A stretch of DNA of 55,126 nt, taken from Nonomuraea sp. SBT364. GTDB taxonomy: Bacteria > Actinomycetota > Actinomycetes > Streptosporangiales > Streptosporangiaceae. Shown here in pieces: positions 50,898-55,126 of this stretch; within the stretch, counting starts at the first letter, position 1; each line of letters starts with the position of its first letter. The position numbers and the translations under genes are program-made. The stretch spans positions 1-55,126 of the forward strand of contig NZ_LAVL01000046.1 in assembly GCF_001083785.1 (NCBI RefSeq), in the 5' to 3' direction. Below the pieces are notes generated by a model. The model had not been told where the DNA came from and ran no database searches. It was given only the letters and a program-made list of their open reading frames with translations.

Positions 50898-52156
50898 CGC
50901 GTGACCTCGTCGTAGATCTGCTCGAAACGGGCGAGCGACGTCTGGTGGTCGTGGGTGAGCGCGAGATCGCGGCTGGCCCGGCCGAACCGCTCCCGCAGCG
51001 CGTCGTCGGACAGGATGCCCGAAAGGTGCCGGGCCAGCGCCATCACGTCGCCCGGCTCGTACAGGTAGCCGTTGCCCTCCACCAGGTGCGGCAGCGCCAT
51101 CGCGTCGGCGGCCACCACCGGCAGGCCGGACGCCATCGCCTCCAGCGTGGCGATGCTCTGCAACTCGGCGATGCCCGGCATCGCGAACACGTCGGCGGCG
51201 GCGAACGCCTGCGGCATGCTCTCGTCCGGCACGAAGCCGAGGAAGAACGTCCGCTCGCCCACCCCGATGCGCCGGGCCAGCCGCTCCAGGTCGCCCCGCT
51301 GGTTGCCCTTGCCGACGAACGCCGCCTGCGCGTCGGTCTCGTTCAGGATGTACGGCAGCGCGCGCACGATCTCGTCGAGCCGCTTCTCCTCGTCGAGGCG
51401 GCCGACGAACAGGATCGTGGGCCGGTCGGGCAGGTCGAACGCCTTGCGCGCCCACGCCTTCGGCTCCGCCATGGGGTGGAACCGCGCCAGGTCGATGCCG
51501 CAGGACACCGGCTCGACCTCGCGGCCGAAGCCCTGCTCGGCCAGCAGCGTGGCGGCCAGCGGCGTCGGCGTGGTGATGTGGTCGGCCCTGCCGAAGACGC
51601 GGCCGAAGTCCCGCCAGGCCAGCCGCCCGGCCTTGGCGCGCAGGCGCTCCGGGATGTGGCCGAACTGGAAGAGGTTGTCCGGCATGAAGTGGTTGGTCGC
51701 CACCACCGGGATGTCACGGCGGCGGGCGGCGGCGATGGCGGCCCGGCCGACGACGAAGTGCCCCTGGGTGTGCAGCACGTCGGGCTCGATGGCGCCGATC
51801 AGCCGGTCCAGCCGCGTCGGGACCGTGACCCGCATGGTCGGGTGGACCAGCACCGGGGCCGAGCGCAGCCGGTGCACGATCACTCCGTCGACCACGTCGG
51901 CGCTCGCGGGCCCCAGGTCCGACTGGCAGACCACGTGCACCTCGTTGCCCCGCCCGGCCAGGCCGGTGGCCAGCCGGTGCGTGAAGACAGCCGCGCCGTT
52001 CACGTCGGGCGGGTAGGTGTCGGTGGAGATCAGGATGCGGCGCGGACGGGCGGGGACGGGGACGAGCGCGGCCGTGTCGTCGACTGCGCGCAGGGGCATG
52101 GCCATGGTGGTGACTCCGTTGTGTCGAGGGTGCGGAAGTTCGGTGCGGGTGGTCAC
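50894..52156 (-). CDS. Glycosyltransferase family 4
   Basis: A 420-aa GT-B enzyme. The N-domain starts RRILISTDTYPPDVNGAAVFTHRLA and the C-domain has ILFVGRLDEEKRLDEIV and the donor-binding MPGIAELQSIATLEAMASGLPVVA (ExxxxxxxE type). The pattern resembles actinobacterial alpha-mannosyltransferases of the MgtA/PimB type, which build mannolipids on the cytoplasmic face. The donor is not certain. GTG 52156 gives a GTGA overlap with the transporter stop; ATG 52105 (with GGAG upstream) is an alternative. Confidence 0.88.
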   Translation of the reverse strand: MTTRTELPHPRHNGVTTMAMPLRAVDDTAALVPVPARPRRILISTDTYPPDVNGAAVFTHRLATGLAGRGNEVHVVCQSDLGPASADVVDGVIVHRLRSAPVLVHPTMRVTVPTRLDRLIGAIEPDVLHTQGHFVVGRAAIAAARRRDIPVVATNHFMPDNLFQFGHIPERLRAKAGRLAWRDFGRVFGRADHITTPTPLAATLLAEQGFGREVEPVSCGIDLARFHPMAEPKAWARKAFDLPDRPTILFVGRLDEEKRLDEIVRALPYILNETDAQAAFVGKGNQRGDLERLARRIGVGERTFFLGFVPDESMPQAFAAADVFAMPGIAELQSIATLEAMASGLPVVAADAMALPHLVEGNGYLYEPGDVMALARHLSGILSDDALRERFGRASRDLALTHDHQTSLARFEQIYDEVTR

Positions 52157-52956
52157 GGCTGGGCTTCCAGCGGCGTGGTGCGGGCCAGGGCGACGGTGCC
52201 GGCGGCGGTCAGCGCCGCCGCGGCGATCGGCAGGATTCCCGTGGGCAGCGGCTCGCCGAGCAGCAGCGCGCCGAAGGCGACGGCGGTGACCGGGTCGGCG
52301 ATCTGCAGGGAGGCGAAGGAGACCCCGAAGTGGCCGACGGCGTAGGCGCGCTGCAGCATCATGAGCGCGAGCAGCGCCGGGACGGGCAGCGCGAGCAGGT
52401 ACCACCAGTTCCAGCCGCCGTCCACCAGCACCCGCAGGAGCGTGGCGGTGGCGCCGTAGAGGACGCCCGAACTGGTCGCCAGCAGCGCGGCCCGGCCGGC
52501 CGGTGAGGCCGCCTTCGAGCCGGCCCACAACAGCACGGCCGCGATGCCGGCGACGCCGAGCAGCGTGAACACGCCGGACGGTTCGAGCACGGTCGGGCCG
52601 TCGGACTCGGGCACGAGCAGCACCAGCCCGATCAGTCCCGCCGCGACCACGGCCGCCGCGCCCAGCTCCCGCCGGGCGGGCCTGCGGCCGTGCAGCGTGG
52701 CGGCGATCGGCAGCGCGAACAGCAGACTGGCCACACCCATCGGCTGGACGACGGTCAGCGGGCCGAGGCCGAGCGCCACGATGTGCAGCCCGCCTCCCGC
52801 CAGGATGGACGCGCCGCCGATCAGCCAGCGCGGCCGCCGGAGCAGGGCCAGCAGGCCGGGCTTGGCCGTACCGACCGCTTCGAACTGCTGCAACGCGGCT
52901 CCCAGCGCGAAGAACAGCGAACCGATCAGGGCGATCACCGCGGCCAGCACAGTCAT
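52153..52956 (-). CDS. DMT/EamA-like transporter
   Basis: A 267-aa protein with about nine or ten helices, of the drug/metabolite transporter superfamily (magnesium-transporter NIPA/EamA-like). It has an internal duplication pattern and the end loop GEPLPTGILPIAAAALTAAGTVAL. ATG 52956 has GGGAG upstream. It overlaps the glycosyltransferase gene by 4 nt. A lipid or sugar-lipid transport role would fit this neighbour but is inference. Confidence 0.82.
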   Translation of the reverse strand: MTVLAAVIALIGSLFFALGAALQQFEAVGTAKPGLLALLRRPRWLIGGASILAGGGLHIVALGLGPLTVVQPMGVASLLFALPIAATLHGRRPARRELGAAAVVAAGLIGLVLLVPESDGPTVLEPSGVFTLLGVAGIAAVLLWAGSKAASPAGRAALLATSSGVLYGATATLLRVLVDGGWNWWYLLALPVPALLALMMLQRAYAVGHFGVSFASLQIADPVTAVAFGALLLGEPLPTGILPIAAAALTAAGTVALARTTPLEAQP

Positions 52957-52993
52957 GCCCACTCCCTTCAACCTGGATAGTCGCCAAATAGGG

Positions 52994-53611
52994 TCAAACG
53001 GACGTGTCTGCAGGAAGGCGCTCGGGCGAAGCCTTGGTGGCGCGCCGCTTCCTGACCCACCGGACGATCTCCACGACGGCCGTGACCGACAGCGCGATGC
53101 CCAGGCCGAGCAGCAGACCCTTGATCGGGTCGTTCTCGAACGCCATCCCGCCGAAGAACCCGATCAGCCCCGAATACACGCCCCACGACACCGCCGCGAT
53201 CGCGTCGAAGAACGTGAACGTGCGCAGCGGATAGCGGACGGCGCCCATGGTGAGCGTCGTCGCGGTCCGCCCGCCCGGGATGTAACGGGCCACGACCAGC
53301 ACCAGCCCGCCCCGCTCGGCCAGCGCGTCGCGCGCCCACACGAACGCCTTGCGCTCCCGCAGCCTGCCGCCGCCCTTGTGGCCGAGCAGGTACGAGATGT
53401 GGTCGCCGCAGAACGCGCCGAGCGCCGCCACCACGATGACCAGCGCCAGGTTCGTCTCACCGGTGGCCGCGAACACCCCCGCCGTGATGACGGAGGTCTC
53501 CGCGGGCACGACGGGGAAGAACCCGTCGAGCAGGGCCAGCGCGAACAGTGCGAGGTACAGCCACGGCGACGACATCACCTGCTGGAGCAAGTCCAGGATG
53601 GTGTGTGACAT
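52994..53611 (-). CDS. DedA family protein
   Basis: A 205-aa membrane protein of the DedA/SNARE-associated family, some of which flip undecaprenyl phosphate or phosphatidylethanolamine. It has ALLDGFFPVVPAETSVITAGV, GDHISYLLGHKGGGRL and the conserved RYIPGGRTATTLTMG with the essential Arg residues. The ATG is at 53611. A 37-bp gap separates it from the DMT gene in the same direction. Confidence 0.93.
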   Translation of the reverse strand: MSHTILDLLQQVMSSPWLYLALFALALLDGFFPVVPAETSVITAGVFAATGETNLALVIVVAALGAFCGDHISYLLGHKGGGRLRERKAFVWARDALAERGGLVLVVARYIPGGRTATTLTMGAVRYPLRTFTFFDAIAAVSWGVYSGLIGFFGGMAFENDPIKGLLLGLGIALSVTAVVEIVRWVRKRRATKASPERLPADTSV

Positions 53612-53792
53612 CAGTGTGTTCTCCGATCAGTCAGGAGCGCTCTCAAGCCTGGTGGCGTGAGGGACGACGGGACATCGGGGATGCCCCCGGTCGAACGCGG
53701 GCCCTTCCCCGAGCCGGGTCAGGGCCAGCGCACTCCGAAACTAGGAACCCCGCAGGTCGTGGCACATCGGCCGATCGGCACGCCCTACCCCC

Positions 53793-53939
53793 GACTTTCG
53801 TCAGGGTCCGGCCTGCGACCTGGTTCGATCAAACCGGTTCCAGCCGCCCGGCGCAGGAGTGGAGGTATCCACGTTTGTGGTGGTGCTAGCCCCACCTGGG
53901 CGGGGGACGAGGCCCCACCCTGACTTTCGTCAGGGTCCG
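53793..53939 (+). promoter_or_regulatory. Paired TGAC-N4-GTCA operator-like sites before the sensor kinase
   Basis: An 18-base sequence GACTTTCGTCAGGGTCCG occurs twice (53793-53810 and 53922-53939), 129 bp apart. The second site is a perfect inverted repeat CCCTGAC-TTTC-GTCAGGG (53918-53935); the first has one mismatch in its left arm. They probably bind the kinase's NarL-type response regulator. A TACCTT -10-like box (53981-53986) precedes the GTG start by 7 nt, suggesting a leaderless transcript. The rest of 53612-53993 holds no gene. Confidence 0.65.
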
Positions 53940-53993
53940 CCGTCGACCATCGGCGGCATCGGACGGCCCGGAGCCGCCGGTACCTTCTGTTCC

Positions 53994-55124
53994 GTGAACC
54001 GACTGCGCCGCGAGAGCCGCCGCCAAGTGGTCCAGGACGTGCTGCTCTGGTGCCTGTTGTCCGTCGCGGTCTCCGTGATGGGCCCCGACCCGCTGGACGG
54101 CGTGGCCGACTTCGGCCTCGTCACCGTGCCCCGCATCGTGCTGATGGGCGTGATCGTGCTGGTCGGCAGGCCGTGGCCGCTCGCGGCGGTGGCGCTGCTG
54201 CTGCCGCTCGGCCCCTGGGACTTCCGTGACGGGTTCGCCACCACCGATCTGGCCTGGCTCTCGCCGCCGTCCACCGGCGTGAAGATCTTCCCGCTCGTGC
54301 CGGTCTCGCCGTTCGTCATCTGGTACGCGTACCTCTCCGGACGGCGGCTGCCCCGGGTGTGGCCCGCCCTCGCCCTGGCCGTCGTCGCCACGGCGATCGG
54401 CGTCGGCCTGGCGCTGTCCAGGGGCGGCACGCTCGCCCTGTGGGTGACCATGACCTCCGGCCTCGTCGGCACCTACGCGGTGCCGTACCTGCTGGGGCTG
54501 CTGCGCCGCAGGCTCCTGCAACAGCGCGAGCAGGCCCGCCGCTCCACCGCCGAGCAGGCGCGGCTGCGCGAGCGGGCCAGGATCGCCCGGCACATGCACG
54601 ACTCACTGGGGCACGACCTCGCCCTCATCGCCGTACGCGCCGCCGGGCTGGAGATGTCGCCCAGTCTCGACCCCGCCCAGGTCAAGGCCGCGGGCGAACT
54701 CCGGATGGCGGCCGCCGACGCCACCGAGCGGCTGCGCCAGATCATCGGCGTGCTGCGCGACGACGCCGACGCCGCGCCGCTCGCCCCGGTGCACGAGGAC
54801 GTGACGGCCCTGGTGGAACGCGCCCGCGACTCCGGCATGCGCATCGACCTCGACGTGACCGGCCCCGCGCCCGGCCTCGCGCACGCCGTCGTCCAGGAGG
54901 GCCTCACCAACGCCGCCAAACACGCCCCCGGTGCCCCCGTCACGGTCGAGGTCACCCCGAACCGGGTCACCGTCCGCAACGGCCCCGCCACCGGCTCCCG
55001 CCCGCCGCTCCCGTCCGGCGGCCTCGGCCTGGCCGGCCTCCGCGAGCGCGTCCGCCTCGCCGACGGCACCCTCACCGCGGGCCCCACACCCACCGGCTGG
55101 ACCCTGACCATCACCCTCCCCTGA
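53994..55124 (+). CDS. NarL-type sensor histidine kinase
   Basis: A 376-aa kinase. The N-terminal half (about 10-180) has four to five membrane helices. The HisKA_3 dimerisation/phosphoacceptor helix is RARIARHMHDSLGHDLAL with H202. The ATP-binding domain has VVQEGLTNAAKHAPGAPV (N-box) and GGLGLAGLRERVRLADGTL (G-box). GTG 53994 is chosen because it abuts a -10-like box and precedes the polar NRLRRESRRQ. The partner LuxR-type response regulator should lie just beyond the right edge, as the stop is 2 nt from the window end. Confidence 0.92.
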   Translation: MNRLRRESRRQVVQDVLLWCLLSVAVSVMGPDPLDGVADFGLVTVPRIVLMGVIVLVGRPWPLAAVALLLPLGPWDFRDGFATTDLAWLSPPSTGVKIFPLVPVSPFVIWYAYLSGRRLPRVWPALALAVVATAIGVGLALSRGGTLALWVTMTSGLVGTYAVPYLLGLLRRRLLQQREQARRSTAEQARLRERARIARHMHDSLGHDLALIAVRAAGLEMSPSLDPAQVKAAGELRMAAADATERLRQIIGVLRDDADAAPLAPVHEDVTALVERARDSGMRIDLDVTGPAPGLAHAVVQEGLTNAAKHAPGAPVTVEVTPNRVTVRNGPATGSRPPLPSGGLGLAGLRERVRLADGTLTAGPTPTGWTLTITLP

Positions 55125-55126
55125 CC

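Overview
The window is a 55 kb stretch of high-GC, densely coded DNA with frequent GTG/TTG starts, many 4-nt ATGA/GTGA gene overlaps and several apparently leaderless promoters. The order rpsB-tsf-pyrH-frr-cdsA-rlmN is the conserved actinobacterial translation/UMP-kinase block. Together with DivIVA-domain, SARP and PucR proteins it points to a filamentous actinomycete. I infer a Streptosporangiaceae (Nonomuraea-like) chromosome from gene content only. No rRNA, tRNA, CRISPR, IS element or prophage was seen.

Layout. 0.1-2.1 kb: an MFS exporter and a divergent ArsR-type repressor, with face-to-face promoters under a perfect 32-bp palindrome. 2.3-9.4 kb: housekeeping block (rpsB, tsf, pyrH, frr, cdsA, rlmN), with an unusually long repetitive rpsB-tsf spacer and a SUFU-domain gene inserted before rlmN. 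9.5-13.6 kb: a small ABC pair, a DivIVA-repeat protein, a HAD hydrolase, a GNAT acetyltransferase and an AI-2E-family membrane protein.

13.7-28.6 kb: two divergent operons that look like one catabolic system. Leftward is iolC, a Cgl0159-type aldolase, iolB and iolD, all overlapping by 4 nt. Rightward is a carbohydrate ABC importer (lipoprotein, two permeases, ATPase), a PHP-domain metallohydrolase, an IolE-like dehydratase, a Gfo/Idh/MocA (IolG-like) dehydrogenase and a GH38 alpha-mannosidase. The same TGTCATGACA palindrome lies at both promoters. My reading is uptake of a mannosylated inositol (perhaps a glycerophospho-inositol mannoside), trimming, and degradation of the inositol core. This is the best candidate for an undescribed system here.

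28.6-40.9 kb: guanidino-compound and polyamine catabolism. It holds a PucR regulator, agmatinase-family ureohydrolase, NCS1 permease, cyclase-family amidohydrolase, Lrp/AsnC regulator, gamma-aminobutyraldehyde dehydrogenase, PotA-PotD-PotB-PotC importer and an FAD amine oxidase. Expected flow is agmatine (or another guanidine) and putrescine to 4-aminobutanal to GABA.

40.9-45.6 kb: a DLH-like alpha/beta hydrolase, a beta-lactamase-fold lipoprotein and two convergent MFS transporters. 45.6-50.0 kb: a leftward group with a very short P450-like protein, a PEP-mutase/isocitrate-lyase-family protein, a large SARP/AfsR regulator and a DHA2 exporter. A 13-bp x 6 perfect tandem array follows at 50.09-50.17 kb. 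50.2-53.6 kb: DUF998 membrane protein, GT4 glycosyltransferase, DMT transporter and DedA protein. The window ends with a NarL-type sensor kinase preceded by two TGAC-N4-GTCA operator-like sites.
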